DNA of 64,000 bases from Bacillus sp. USDA818B3_A (GCF_009928415.1 NZ_JAABNN010000020.1:1-64000); one strand, 5' to 3'. Counted from the first letter of the stretch, positions 16,832 to 25,426 are shown. Program-made: numbers and translations. Notes: a model not told the origin generated them from the letters alone.

Positions 16832-17069
16832 CTTATACAAAAGCAGTTAATATTTTTCTGATTTATAATAGCCATTTCCCACTCTCTTATTTTGTTTGTC
16901 TTAAGTAATGATTCAAAAAGGATAATATTCAAACTGCCAAAACATGCATCAGTTAATTTCCAAAAACAACATAACATCAAATCTAGACGAGAAAATTTAA
17001 TAAAGGTAGGTTCTTTTTAACTCAGTTTAAGTTCAAAAGATATATGATGTGTTTTTCTATGATCATGAA
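16832..17069. other. Stretch without recognised gene
   Basis: A 62-codon minus-strand frame (16792-16980) has no ribosome binding site and no protein-like composition. Nothing else is supported here. Confidence 0.4.
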
Positions 17070-17097
17070 AAATAGCAGTCAATATTGACTGCTATTT
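17070..17097 (-). terminator. Palindromic terminator after the two-peptide operon
   Basis: AAATAGCAGTCAAT followed directly by its exact reverse complement; on the minus strand a TTTTT run follows. It closes the small-peptide genes at 17121-17374. Confidence 0.8.
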
Positions 17098-17120
17098 CTA
17101 CTATCGTTAAATTACTTATA

Positions 17121-17225
17121 TTATTTCTTTGGCATTCTTGAAAGTTTAATAAAAACTCCCAACCCAGCTAAGAAAAAGCCTAAACAAAACAAACTTGCGG
17201 GACTACCCCAAACTATATCCGCCAT
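17121..17225 (-). CDS. Small hydrophobic membrane peptide (34 residues)
   Basis: A frame too short for usual gene finding, reading MADIVWGSPASLFCLGFFLA, then GLGVFIKLSRMPKK. It has one membrane span and a basic end. GGAGGT lies six bases before the second of two adjacent ATGs, so 17225 is preferred over 17228. A perfect palindromic terminator follows. It lies 41 bases after another small frame (17267-17374), with which it probably forms an operon. No family was recognised. Confidence 0.65.
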   Translation of the reverse strand: MADIVWGSPASLFCLGFFLAGLGVFIKLSRMPKK

Positions 17226-17266
17226 CATATTACCTCCTATAGTTTCTAACAACAGTATGTTTTTAC

Positions 17267-17374
17267 CTAATATATAATTGAAGCCTTTTCAACTCCTTTC
17301 ATAATGAGGAATTTATTTAGCAAATCAGCAAAATCCTCCATAGAACACTCCAACGAATCACCATATTCTAGCAT
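17267..17374 (-). CDS. Small acidic peptide (35 residues)
   Basis: MLEYGDSLECSMEDF, then ADLLNKFLIMKGVEKASIIY: acidic, probably helical, soluble. GAGG lies nine bases before the ATG. It precedes the hydrophobic peptide gene and shares its terminator. The pairing of a soluble and a membrane micro-protein suggests a small regulatory or toxin-like unit, but no homologue is known to me, and the frame could be spurious. Confidence 0.5.
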   Translation of the reverse strand: MLEYGDSLECSMEDFADLLNKFLIMKGVEKASIIY

Positions 17375-17458
17375 TATTATATACCTCGCTTTTCTACTAT
17401 CTTTAGGTTAATAAGTATCAATTTAATAATATGTTATCAGTATATTAATAGGTTTCTT

Positions 17459-18136
17459 CTAATGAGTTTTGACTAATGAACCGTGTGTACTTTTATTGAG
17501 ATAAACTTGGGTAATTAATAAGTTAATAATGATGGAAAGATATACTGAAAGCGGGAAAGCTACGTTAAAGGAAGCATGAGTCGAAAACTGAATAATGAGC
17601 AGAAAAATTCTAAATGTGACAAAAACGAATGTAATAGCATAGCTTCGAAGAATCCACTCTCGGTGCCGTATAACATTTTTAAGTCTGATATAAATAATGG
17701 CGGTTGCTGTTGTGAGCAGCCAAAAAATATCAAGCACAAGGAATGCAATCGTAGAATGGAATCCTCCTGTTGCATACATCGATATATATGGAACTAAGAG
17801 TACATTAAGTAAAATCGCAAATCCATAAATCCGCCCCAGCAGTTGATGTCGTTTTCGATTCTGACGGCTCTTGTTGGTTAATTGATAAGCACCAATTAAT
17901 AATGCCATGATACCTAGTATTATATGAGGGAAGAAGAAAAGCTTCCAAAACATATACGGAAAATTGGGATCCTGGAGCTTGGAAGAAACCATACCCGATT
18001 GACTGGGCTTATAGATGATATATTGAATAACAATATACAGAGTAAATAAATAAGCTAACCCGTATATAACTGGTAAAATAACATTCTTTTTTAACAATAA
18101 ATGCTCAACTCCCAACTTAAAAGTTATTGTTTTCAA
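17459..18136 (-). CDS. DUF2306 family membrane protein
   Basis: 225 residues with seven or so hydrophobic segments. DUF2306 hallmarks are visible: HIILGIMALLIGAYQL, HQLLGRIYG, YATGGFHS, an HREWILRSYAITF motif and conserved histidines suited to heme or metal ligation. Its ATG overlaps the stop of the VC0807 gene (ATGA), so it is the third gene of the TetR-controlled GNAT-VC0807-DUF2306 operon. Function unknown. Confidence 0.85.
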   Translation of the reverse strand: MKTITFKLGVEHLLLKKNVILPVIYGLAYLFTLYIVIQYIIYKPSQSGMVSSKLQDPNFPYMFWKLFFFPHIILGIMALLIGAYQLTNKSRQNRKRHQLLGRIYGFAILLNVLLVPYISMYATGGFHSTIAFLVLDIFWLLTTATAIIYIRLKNVIRHREWILRSYAITFVFVTFRIFLLIIQFSTHASFNVAFPLSVYLSIIINLLITQVYLNKSTHGSLVKTH

Positions 18137-18789
18137 ACATTGTTTTTGTTAGAGATAATGTCCTTGAGTCTTTTCTGAGAATGTTTTCGATAAATAACAG
18201 TAAAAACTATCGCAGCTCCTATAAAACCGTACATTACAAAATTCGAAACAGCCAGGAATTGAGTGACAGATAATTTAAAGACAAGAATCGAGCGCACTGC
18301 GGATTCCCCAATTAATGCTAATCCCCAAAAAATGGTCATTAATCTTAACACAAATCGAAAATAAGCATACTGCCAATTTTTTTCGAATGTAGACTTTTTA
18401 TCTGGATCATTTCCTACCGTAAAACGAAGAGCAAAATAGAAAATTAATGGTCTGGGAAATAGGAGTGAGCCGATGAAAATCATACCCAGGATACCAGTTA
18501 CAAATGACTCCCGAATTAATAAAAGGCGTTCACCTCCACCTATACTAATCATCGTGATACCTAGTATGAAACTAACTAACATAAATACAGCAAAAACATC
18601 TAAACTTCTCTTTTTAATAAGACTAAGTAAATTATCAAATAAAGGAATAATAGTCGCAATGGATAAAGCAACGATACTTGAAATATGAGCCCTAAGTACT
18701 TCGTACACAAGAAGAGGAATCGCCCCGTTAATGAGAAGGGTGATAAAAATACCCTTTATGATTTCTTTTTTTGAAATCTTTTGATTCAT
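18133..18789 (-). CDS. VC0807-type membrane protein
   Basis: 218 residues, six predicted spans. LLVYEVLR, the PLFDNLLSLIKKRSLD segment and the RPLIFYFALRFTVG stretch match the VC0807 family of small bacterial membrane proteins, which often sit beside TetR regulators. The ATG at 18789 is preferred over GTG at 18801 because AGGTGG lies eight bases before it. It is coupled to the DUF2306 gene by a four-base overlap. Role unknown. Confidence 0.7.
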   Translation of the reverse strand: MNQKISKKEIIKGIFITLLINGAIPLLVYEVLRAHISSIVALSIATIIPLFDNLLSLIKKRSLDVFAVFMLVSFILGITMISIGGGERLLLIRESFVTGILGMIFIGSLLFPRPLIFYFALRFTVGNDPDKKSTFEKNWQYAYFRFVLRLMTIFWGLALIGESAVRSILVFKLSVTQFLAVSNFVMYGFIGAAIVFTVIYRKHSQKRLKDIISNKNNV

Positions 18790-18849
18790 ATACAGTCCCA
18801 CCTTTTTCTACTATAAATCAATATATATTTGTGTTTTTCGGAAAGGTAT

Positions 18850-19350
18850 CTAAAACATCTTTTCAAAACACAGATATGGAAGCTTACGAAAAGCATAATG
18901 GATTTGCCCTGCCGAGGAGTATAGAGCACGTTCATACATCTCTATTGCAGTAGGGTTTCCCGTATAGGCATCTAATCGATTACTAGTGTATTCTTCTGAT
19001 TTTGCTAATTCCTCTGCATAGAAAAGTAGTTGCTTACCAATTCCCTTGCCCTGTGAATCAGGATGAACGGCTAAACGGTGGATAACTGCAGGTCTCCCTT
19101 TTGAATCACTCCAAGTAATCCCTTTATATTTTGAGCTTTGCACATCATTCATAACTACGGCACCTAGACATATTCCATCATTAAAAATAGCATGGAGATG
19201 CCCCCCTTTTAGGTCTTTAGCGATGACCCATCGGTTAGGGTAAAATATGTCCCATTGGTATACCCCATTCTTTCTCAGATGGTTGGTAACAGATGCAAAT
19301 AAATGTTTAATAGATTTCAAGTCATTCATCGAAGCCACTTCAATTTTCAT
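18850..19350 (-). CDS. GNAT family N-acetyltransferase
   Basis: 166 residues with a complete GNAT fold. VHPDSQGKGIGKQLL (about 103-117) is motif A, which binds the pyrophosphate of acetyl-CoA, and the C-terminal NPTAIEMYERALY contains the usual tyrosine. AAAGGA lies eight bases before the ATG. It is the first gene downstream of the operator-containing promoter at 19639-19667, after a leader of about 280 bases with a large hairpin. Substrate unknown. Confidence 0.88.
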   Translation of the reverse strand: MKIEVASMNDLKSIKHLFASVTNHLRKNGVYQWDIFYPNRWVIAKDLKGGHLHAIFNDGICLGAVVMNDVQSSKYKGITWSDSKGRPAVIHRLAVHPDSQGKGIGKQLLFYAEELAKSEEYTSNRLDAYTGNPTAIEMYERALYSSAGQIHYAFRKLPYLCFEKMF

Positions 19351-19492
19351 ATTCTCAATTCCTTTAATTTAGAATGGAAAACTCCTCAGTAATAATACGA
19401 TGAGAACCCCATGGAATATGATATGTGTTACCTCAGACCTTCCTATTTTCTTTACTCAAGTATCTTAGCTCCCCCTCATTTTTTAATGAGAT

Positions 19493-19529
19493 ACAGCTCA
19501 ACAAACCGACCGACGGTTTGTTGAGCTGT
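19493..19529. promoter_or_regulatory. 16-bp hairpin enclosing a TetR-operator-like dyad
   Basis: ACAGCTCAACAAACCG and its exact reverse complement enclose a five-base loop. The centre reads ACCG-N5-CGGT, the same architecture as the two operators at 19648-19660 and 20322-20338. No T run follows on either strand in the expected place, so it is not a normal terminator. It lies in the leader of the GNAT operon. Confidence 0.6.
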
Positions 19530-19638
19530 AAAAAAAATCCTAATTTCAATTTTTGAAACCAGAAATCAATTTTATATTCTTTGAGTACAGGTAGACACAA
19601 ATTAGAAACGAACCACCCTCAGTGTTCTTATGGAACTA

Positions 19639-19667
19639 ATTATACAAACCGTCAGTCGGTATGTCAA
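19639..19667 (-). promoter_or_regulatory. Consensus sigma-A promoter with a TetR-type operator in its spacer
   Basis: On the minus strand: TTGACA, 17 bases, TATAAT, a perfect consensus promoter. The spacer holds ACCGACTGACGGT, the same dyad as in front of the TetR gene. It reads towards the GNAT-VC0807-DUF2306 operon. A bound repressor would cover both promoter boxes. Confidence 0.85.
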
Positions 19668-19695
19668 TGAAGTGATTGAATTTTTTTCCAAATAA

Positions 19696-20289
19696 TTATT
19701 TGAGTGAGCGCAGTAATAAATTAAATATATCTTCTACTTGTACACTTGGCCCTGAATTTTTTGATATTAGGTTTCGAACACGCAGTCCATAAGTGAAAAC
19801 CATAAAAAGTGAAGCCATTTTTTCAGCGTTGATCTCTTCAGGGATAGCACCAGCTTTTTGCCCTATTTCAATCCAACTCTTAGCAGTGTTTAAAGAGGCC
19901 CCATATATTTCGCTAAGAAGAGATTCCACTTTTGGATTATCTATTTGACCTAGCAAATAAGTCATGATTTTACTTGATACATCTTGCCCTTCTGTTTGTG
20001 CCGCCATTCCTTCTGCAATAAATTGAATAGGAAGAACAGCATCCTTTGGAGCGGTTTCAGCCACTACACCATTAAAATTCGCATTCATCTGTTCCATTTT
20101 AGATTTAAGTACTAATCCAAATAATTCATCCTTTCCAGATACATAATGATAAATAGCTCCCTTAGACAAACCAGATCGTTCAATAATATCCTGTAAAGTG
20201 GTATGTCTGCATCCTTTTTCCTTTATTAATTGTTCTGTTGTATCCAATATATGTGGGAAGCTGCTGTTTCTTTGTAGATTATTGGACAT
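19696..20289 (-). CDS. TetR/AcrR family transcriptional regulator
   Basis: 197 residues. The N-terminal helix-turn-helix reads TTLQDIIERSGLSKGAIYHY, followed by VSGKDELF as in AcrR-type repressors. The C-terminal ligand domain (about 80-197) fits the TetR_C group of efflux and stress repressors. Its own promoter is followed by a matching operator (20322-20338), and the downstream operon promoter carries another, so it should repress both itself and GNAT-VC0807-DUF2306 until an unknown ligand binds. Confidence 0.92.
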   Translation of the reverse strand: MSNNLQRNSSFPHILDTTEQLIKEKGCRHTTLQDIIERSGLSKGAIYHYVSGKDELFGLVLKSKMEQMNANFNGVVAETAPKDAVLPIQFIAEGMAAQTEGQDVSSKIMTYLLGQIDNPKVESLLSEIYGASLNTAKSWIEIGQKAGAIPEEINAEKMASLFMVFTYGLRVRNLISKNSGPSVQVEDIFNLLLRSLK

Positions 20290-20321
20290 ACATTAAAACC
20301 TCCAATTTAATACTAAGAATC

Positions 20322-20338
20322 ATACCGTCAGTCGGTAT
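20322..20338. promoter_or_regulatory. Operator of the TetR gene
   Basis: ATACCG-TCAGT-CGGTAT, a dyad with six-base arms. Upstream on the minus strand lie TTGACA (20375-20370) and, 17 bases on, TAATAT, so the operator covers the start region of the tetR transcript. Confidence 0.85.
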
Positions 20339-20421
20339 AATACTACATATTAAAAAACATTAAATTACTTGTCAACAATATAAACAATGAGATCATGTAT
20401 TTTTTTATCCTTAAAAAAGAA

Positions 20422-20447
20422 ACTCCGGTTTCTTTAGATTCCGGAGT
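20422..20447 (-). terminator. Small hairpin terminator
   Basis: Stem ACTCCGG/CCGGAGT, followed on the minus strand by TTTCTTTTTTAAGG. No gene ends immediately before it; it may insulate the TetR promoter from readthrough. Confidence 0.55.
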
Positions 20448-20567
20448 AGATCTAGCTCCTGTAAAATTCAACAAGTCTATTAGCAATAACTTATTCTATA
20501 TGATGATTATTCCTTTTATTTATTTTGTTGGCTCTGTTAAACGTTTATGTTGATAAACTGTAAAAAC

Positions 20568-20588
20568 AAAGGACCCCAGAGGTCCTTT
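20568..20588 (-). terminator. Terminator of the methyltransferase gene
   Basis: Stem AAAGGACC/GGTCCTTT, followed on the minus strand by TGTTTTTACAG. It lies about 50 bases after the stop codon. Confidence 0.8.
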
Positions 20589-20638
20589 TGTTCGTTTTCT
20601 AAGAAATGCTACTTGTTTGTTGAAAAGGGATTATATAC

Positions 20639-21262
20639 TTAGGAATGTTTATGACCCAAAACTGCAATCGTATGGAATTGTCTAGATTTTGGACCTTTTA
20701 ATAATGCAACATCGAGAAATCCATTTTCCTTAGCAATAGGAATTAATCGTTTTTCAATCATACTTTTTATCCCTTCCCAAATCTCATCATCTTTGCCATC
20801 ACAAAGGGTGATTACGAAATAACCTCCAGGTTTTAATACCCTGTAAATTTCTGATAAAGTTTCAGATAAATCGTCCCAAAAATAAATTGTATGTATGCTA
20901 AACACTCTGTCAAAGTTTCCATCTTGGAACGGTAATCTATTAACATTTGCTTGAACCAATTTTGCCTTTTTAGCATTTAATGCGGTTTTATTTCTAATCG
21001 TAGCCGACCGAATGATGGTAGGTGAAAGGTCCACTCCTACTACTTGTTCTACTAAAGTTAGGTCTAGGATAAGTTTCATTGCATAACCAGCACCACATCC
21101 TAATTCTAATACATTGTCACCCTGCACAATGTTTAATAGCTCAATAGTCCATAAAGTTTCAGGTTTATGTTGCTGTACCATCTTTTCACCGATATACGTT
21201 CCTAATAGACCTTGCGGCTTTCCATACTGTTTATCAATTAATTCCTTAATCAACTTAATCAT
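20639..21262 (-). CDS. Class I SAM-dependent methyltransferase
   Basis: About 207 residues. VLELGCGAGY is motif I (SAM binding), VVGVDLS is motif II, FDRVFSIHTIYFWDD and YRVLKPGGYFVIT are motifs IV-VI of the UbiE/ArsM-like group. The ATG at 21262 lies nine bases after GGAGG; ATG 21268 and GTG 21271 are too close to it. The substrate is unknown. Orphan small-molecule methyltransferases of this kind are common in Bacillus. Confidence 0.88.
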   Translation of the reverse strand: MIKLIKELIDKQYGKPQGLLGTYIGEKMVQQHKPETLWTIELLNIVQGDNVLELGCGAGYAMKLILDLTLVEQVVGVDLSPTIIRSATIRNKTALNAKKAKLVQANVNRLPFQDGNFDRVFSIHTIYFWDDLSETLSEIYRVLKPGGYFVITLCDGKDDEIWEGIKSMIEKRLIPIAKENGFLDVALLKGPKSRQFHTIAVLGHKHS

Positions 21263-21378
21263 ATCCATCACCCTCCCTCTTCAGTTTAAAAGTTAGTGTT
21301 TGTATTAAATGTTTCCTAAAGTTTTGTTTATACCATTATTGCAAATCCTGCCTCGTTCCTGAACAAGAAAAAATCTTA

Positions 21379-21781
21379 TTATAACTGAAAAGTGGTTAGT
21401 CTGAGCTTATCATAAGTGACATTTATTGATAACAAGCAACTATCAACAATCATTTTGCTTACCGTAGTATTATCATTGCGGTGTTTGATAATATCTAAGA
21501 ATTGAAACCAACTCAAATAATGGTCGAGGTATTTAGTTGCAACGCCATTGAAACGGTCCATCCAGCCTTTAAGACGACTGTGGTAGTTATTTGCGAACAA
21601 CACTTTTCGAATGGCAGTGAATGCAAGTGTACCCATCTTTATGTTTTTGTTCGGATACTTCTTTAAACACAGGTTCACTTGCAGCATAAGACTCAAGGGA
21701 TTTCGTGAAAAAATCTTTTAAACGATATTGGTCGGCTGTGCTAAGTTTTTCAATTTCTTTAATAATCTCCTTCAAAGCCAT
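21379..21781 (-). mobile_element. IS1595-family transposase remnant
   Basis: The N-terminal part (21587-21781) reads MALKEIIKEIEKLSTADQ and the zinc-ribbon CIHCHSKSVVRK typical of IS1595-type transposases. A second frame (21379 to about 21600) gives the C-terminal part, HSRLKGWMDRFNGVATKYLD and YLSWFQFLDIIKHR. The central DDE catalytic region is deleted, and the two parts are in different frames, so the element is dead. No terminal inverted repeats were found. Confidence 0.85.
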
Positions 21782-21880
21782 TCAATACCACTCACTCTCA
21801 TCCTTTTTCTTCATTGTAGAACAATTGTTCGTTTTATTCAATTATCAACAGAGATGATTAACAGAGCCTATTTTTAAAGA

Positions 21881-21971
21881 AACTAACTCTTATATACTGA
21901 TTATCATTCTCATTTATAAGTATATTTTTATCATAAGGGAAATGTATGGCGATTTCCTTGATTTAAATCAA
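21881..21971 (-). promoter_or_regulatory. Promoter module with FNR-like palindrome and Fur-like box (copy B)
   Basis: Gap-free match to 16742-16832. The palindrome TTGATTTAAATCAA (21958-21971) is perfect here and matches the gamma-proteobacterial FNR consensus TTGAT-N4-ATCAA. TATGAT (21935-21930) again puts the palindrome centre at -41.5. TGAGAATGATAATCA downstream of the start differs from the Fur 7-1-7 box at two positions. In this copy the next minus-strand gene is only the dead transposase. Confidence 0.55.
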
Positions 21972-22103
21972 TTTTTTATCATCAAATAGGTTTATAATGC
22001 AGCGATTGGGATATAAACATCCTACTAAAAAATGAATTAGAATGTACCACATTTTTCTAAGTTGATATAATAATATAGAAATTGGAGTTAATTGGAGAGT
22101 TCA

Positions 22104-22238
22104 ATGAGAAAGTCTCCCATTTTATTGATTTATTTCTCTTTTGGTAATTGCCGCTTGCGGGTATCCCTATACAACAACTTTTATTTGAACGCTGTTAAAA
22201 AAGAACATTCAAAAGATTTTAAAGAGATTAAGGATTAG
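22104..22238 (+). pseudogene. Probable frameshifted small lipoprotein
   Basis: From ATG 22104, with GGAG six bases upstream, the frame starts MRKSPILLIYF, a signal-peptide-like beginning. In this frame the rest is not lipoprotein-like, but the neighbouring frame reads ISLLVIAACGYPYTTTFI, with a lipobox (VIAAC) in the right place. A one-base shift has probably broken a short lipoprotein gene. It overlaps the ribosome binding site of chrA. Confidence 0.5.
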
Positions 22239-22252
22239 GAGGGGAAGCTAGT

Positions 22253-23434
22253 TTGAAACGTATTCTGGAAGTTTTAAAGGTTTCGACCCGTTTAGGACTT
22301 ACATCATTTGGAGGTCCAATTGCTCATTTAGGATATTTTCATGAGGATTATGTGAAGCGGCGTAAATGGCTAGATGAAAAAAATTATGTTGATTTAGTCG
22401 CACTTTGTCAGTTTCTCCCTGGACCGGCAAGCAGTCAGGTTGGCATTGCCATTGGAATTCAAAGAGCTGGATTGATTGGCGGACTAATGGCATGGCTTGG
22501 ATTTACGCTTCCCTCTGCTATTGCACTCATGCTCTTTGCTTGGCTGCTTCATGGGCTAAATTTGCAGCATGCGGGTTGGTTACACGGATTGATGATTGTA
22601 GCTGTAGCTGTTGTGGCTCAAGCGGTCTGGGGGATGGCAAGCAAACTTGCAACCGGCAAAATGCGGGGTTCAATTGCAATAATTTCTGCTGTTGCCACCC
22701 TGTTGGTCCCTATATCAGTGGTTCAAGTGCTTATAATTATTATATCAGGACTTATTGGATGGATCATCTTCAAACAAAATACAGCACAGGAAATCGAGCC
22801 GATGCAAATACCAATAAGTAAAAAAACAGGCATTACCTTTCTGATACTATTCTTTGCCTTTTTGATTGTTCTGCCTCTCTTAAGGCTTGTTATTCATAAT
22901 CAGGGACTCGCTATGTTTGATAGTTTCTATCGTGCAGGAGCATTAGTTTTTGGTGGCGGTCACGTTGTTCTACCGTTGTTACAGCAAGATGTTGTACCAA
23001 CAGGTTGGATGACAAATGCCCAATTCCTAGCTGGTTATGGAGCTGCACAAGCGGTGCCTGGACCTTTGTTTACCTTTTCTTCCTACCTTGGTTTTGTATT
23101 GAAGCCGTACCCTAATGGGATAATTGGAAGTATACTTGCACTGATTGCTATTTTCTTACCTGCATTTTTCCTTGTTGCAGGTACACTGCCATTCTGGAAT
23201 ATCCTTCGTTCAAGACCAAGATTCCAATCAGCACTTTCTGGGATTAATGCAGCTGTTGTAGGAATATTGATTGCTGCCTTGTATAATCCTGTATGGACCA
23301 GTGCCATTAAAACGCCTTATGATTTTTGCCTCGCAATTATTGCTTTTGCTTTACTCATGATTTGGAAGCTTCCACCTTGGATTGTTGTAATTGTAACGGC
23401 ATTCGGTGGAATCGTCATATCAGTTCTAACTTAG
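22253..23434 (+). CDS. chrA: Chromate efflux transporter ChrA (fused, two-domain)
   Basis: 393 residues with two homologous CHR domains. The first starts LGLTSFGGPIAHLGYF and has LCQFLPGPASSQ; the second has FGGGHVVLPLL and GYGAAQAVPGPLFTF. About ten to twelve spans are predicted. ChrA proteins export chromate with the proton-motive force; some homologues may carry other oxyanions. The start is TTG at 22253 behind AGGAGGGG. A terminator hairpin follows at 23477. Confidence 0.93.
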   Translation: MKRILEVLKVSTRLGLTSFGGPIAHLGYFHEDYVKRRKWLDEKNYVDLVALCQFLPGPASSQVGIAIGIQRAGLIGGLMAWLGFTLPSAIALMLFAWLLHGLNLQHAGWLHGLMIVAVAVVAQAVWGMASKLATGKMRGSIAIISAVATLLVPISVVQVLIIIISGLIGWIIFKQNTAQEIEPMQIPISKKTGITFLILFFAFLIVLPLLRLVIHNQGLAMFDSFYRAGALVFGGGHVVLPLLQQDVVPTGWMTNAQFLAGYGAAQAVPGPLFTFSSYLGFVLKPYPNGIIGSILALIAIFLPAFFLVAGTLPFWNILRSRPRFQSALSGINAAVVGILIAALYNPVWTSAIKTPYDFCLAIIAFALLMIWKLPPWIVVIVTAFGGIVISVLT

Positions 23435-23476
23435 ATGGTTTTTTCGAAATAAATTAACGCTTTCTCTTAAACTGGA

Positions 23477-23497
23477 CCACGGAAAAAACCGTGGTTT
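23477..23497 (+). terminator. Terminator of chrA
   Basis: Stem ACCACGG/CCGTGGT with an A6 loop, followed by TTCTTT. It lies 43 bases after the stop codon. Confidence 0.8.
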
Positions 23498-23653
23498 CTT
23501 TAAATACAATTGGAGATTTTGATCGGTCTTCTCGTTTTCTTCCAGCGTCCTAGGATTAACTGCCATTAGCACACAACAAAAAAGCCGCCATTATGGCAGC
23601 TGATCCTAATTATTTGTTACCTAACTACTATAAATTAAGTTCATTAATGGTAA

Positions 23654-24295
23654 TCATTGCAAAAGTGTTAGTACGCTAAAAAAGTGCATCACACTTCCGG
23701 CAAGAACGAAAAGGTGCCATAATGCATGGTGATATTTGAACCCCCTCCAAATGTAGAAAACAGATCCAAAAGTATAGAACAATCCTCCAATAATTAAATA
23801 CTTTAATCCAGTATGCGGCATGTGTTCCGATAAAGGTTTCCAAGCAAAAACAATTAACCAACCCATTACTACGTATAACCCAGTCGATGTAAATAAAAAT
23901 TTCTTTACAAAAAAGGATTTAAAAATAGTTCCTCCGATCGCCAGTCCCCATACGATCCCAAAGATAGTCCATCCTAACCAACCTTTAACTACTAAAAACA
24001 GATATGGTGTGTACGTTCCAGCAATAAAAAAATAGATGGAAGAATGATCGAAGATTTCAAATAAATCTTTCACTTTGCTTCCTTCAGGGAACGCATGTAA
24101 CAGGGTTGACGATGTATACATTAAGAGCATCGTAGAACCAAAAAGAGTGAAGCTGACAATATACCAAGCGTTTCCGTATAATGAAGAAGACACAATTAAT
24201 AGTACTAAAGCTGCAATGCTGAGAAGAGCACCTATACCGTGAGTAATTGAATTAGCGACTTCCTCGCCTTTGCTAAAAGTGTGTGTGTTAGCCAT
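23654..24295 (-). CDS. Hemolysin III / YqfA family membrane protein
   Basis: 213 residues, seven spans. N-terminal EEVANSITHGIGA, then FDHSSIYFFIAGTYTP in the middle and YHALWHLFVLAGSVMHF at the end are the conserved blocks of the hemolysin III (HlyIII/PAQR-like) family, with the histidines and aspartate that bind zinc in adiponectin-receptor relatives. The family name comes from B. cereus Hly-III; in most bacilli it is thought to have a membrane-lipid role. Monocistronic. Confidence 0.93.
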   Translation of the reverse strand: MANTHTFSKGEEVANSITHGIGALLSIAALVLLIVSSSLYGNAWYIVSFTLFGSTMLLMYTSSTLLHAFPEGSKVKDLFEIFDHSSIYFFIAGTYTPYLFLVVKGWLGWTIFGIVWGLAIGGTIFKSFFVKKFLFTSTGLYVVMGWLIVFAWKPLSEHMPHTGLKYLIIGGLFYTFGSVFYIWRGFKYHHALWHLFVLAGSVMHFFSVLTLLQ

Positions 24296-24490
24296 AAATA
24301 AATTCTCCCCTAATGGAATGGATATTATTTATTGTAACAAGTCTATTAGCAAGAACGTAATATACAAATGTCATATTTAAGGATTAAAATTCACCCATAA
24401 TCTTTCTAAATTTCACTAACATAAAATGTCTCCCGCCTTAGCAACGGTCTCAAGCAGATTTGAAAACTGTCTGAGGACACCTGTTTTTAT

Positions 24491-25426
24491 TTATAGCTGA
24501 CTTTTATTTATTTCTTTTACATATACACTGAAAAGTTCCTTCCATAAATTTTTAATATCTATTTCCGCATTCGGGAATGTATTAAAATACTTTAAGAAGG
24601 TTGGAAATATCAGACTCATAGTATGGGTAATTACTGTGCTAATTCCTCCAGAATAATAATTACTATTTTTATTATTGAGTTCATTAATATCAAAAGAAAT
24701 ATGATCATTAAACGATAGGTTAATTCCAACAGAAGAACCGTGGATAGATTGTGAAGTTAATTTATACATTGCCAAATACTTTATTTTGGCATTTTTATCA
24801 ATTCCATTGATATGAGCCAACAGCTTTCTTATACTAATCTGTTTTTCTTCCTTTAAGCAGTCTGCCATTTCTGCCCAAGCAAAGTTTGTTCTTGGATGAA
24901 GATAGTCTTCCATCGACTTTAGATAATTATTAATGTACGCTACTGCAACTTCCTCGCCTTGCTAAATAATGAAAATAATGATGATCGAATATTCAAGCAA
25001 TGTTCTCCATCGCTGCATCGCCCCGTCTGGAAAGCCATTTTCTAAAAGACAGACTATTTCATCAAAAACGTCTATGTACTTTATCATCAACGGATTTAAT
25101 GCATTATACCTTATAATAGATGTTTTAAAATACTCTTCATTCTCGCTAGCCAATAAATCTACACTTTGAACACCAAGGTCGCTTAATTTTCTTATACATT
25201 GTATGACAGCGAATAAATCTGCGTATTGGTGCAATATCTCTTTACGTATTCTATTTCTGTCATTCTTATATCCTCTGCTCAAATTTAATAACCTATTATT
25301 ATCTCCTGTTAATTTTAATATTTGGATTTTTTCACTTAAATGATCTAGCTCTTTTATTAATTTCTTTTGCTTGCTGCTCAAATTAAAACTCTCCCTTATA
25401 ATAATAGGGTTCCAAATTCTGTACAA
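24491..25426 (-). pseudogene. DUF5677 protein gene interrupted by one amber stop
   Basis: Two frames, 25426-24962 (154 residues) and 24913-24491 (140 residues), lie in the same phase and are separated only by a TAG at 24962. Reading through gives RWRTLLEYSIIIIFII-stop-QGEEVAVAYINNYL, matching the DUF5677 core (RWRTL.E....F....GEEVA.RY). Upstream is a charged helix with DLFAVIQCIRKLS; downstream SQSIHGSSVG is another family block. Everything else looks intact, so this is one recent nonsense change, or a sequencing error. The role of the family is unknown; it is found in accessory regions. Confidence 0.8.

Noticed and set aside
16792..16980. 62-codon minus-strand frame between the PAS gene and the two-peptide operon
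   Set aside because: It overlaps the promoter module, has no ribosome binding site and shows no protein-like pattern.
19493..19529. Calling the 16-bp hairpin a normal rho-independent terminator
   Set aside because: The A/T run lies on the wrong side for minus-strand transcription and is A rather than T for the plus strand; it is reported as a regulatory hairpin.
20380..20640. Riboswitch or T-box leader before the TetR or methyltransferase genes
   Set aside because: Only simple terminator hairpins were found; no conserved leader motif was seen.
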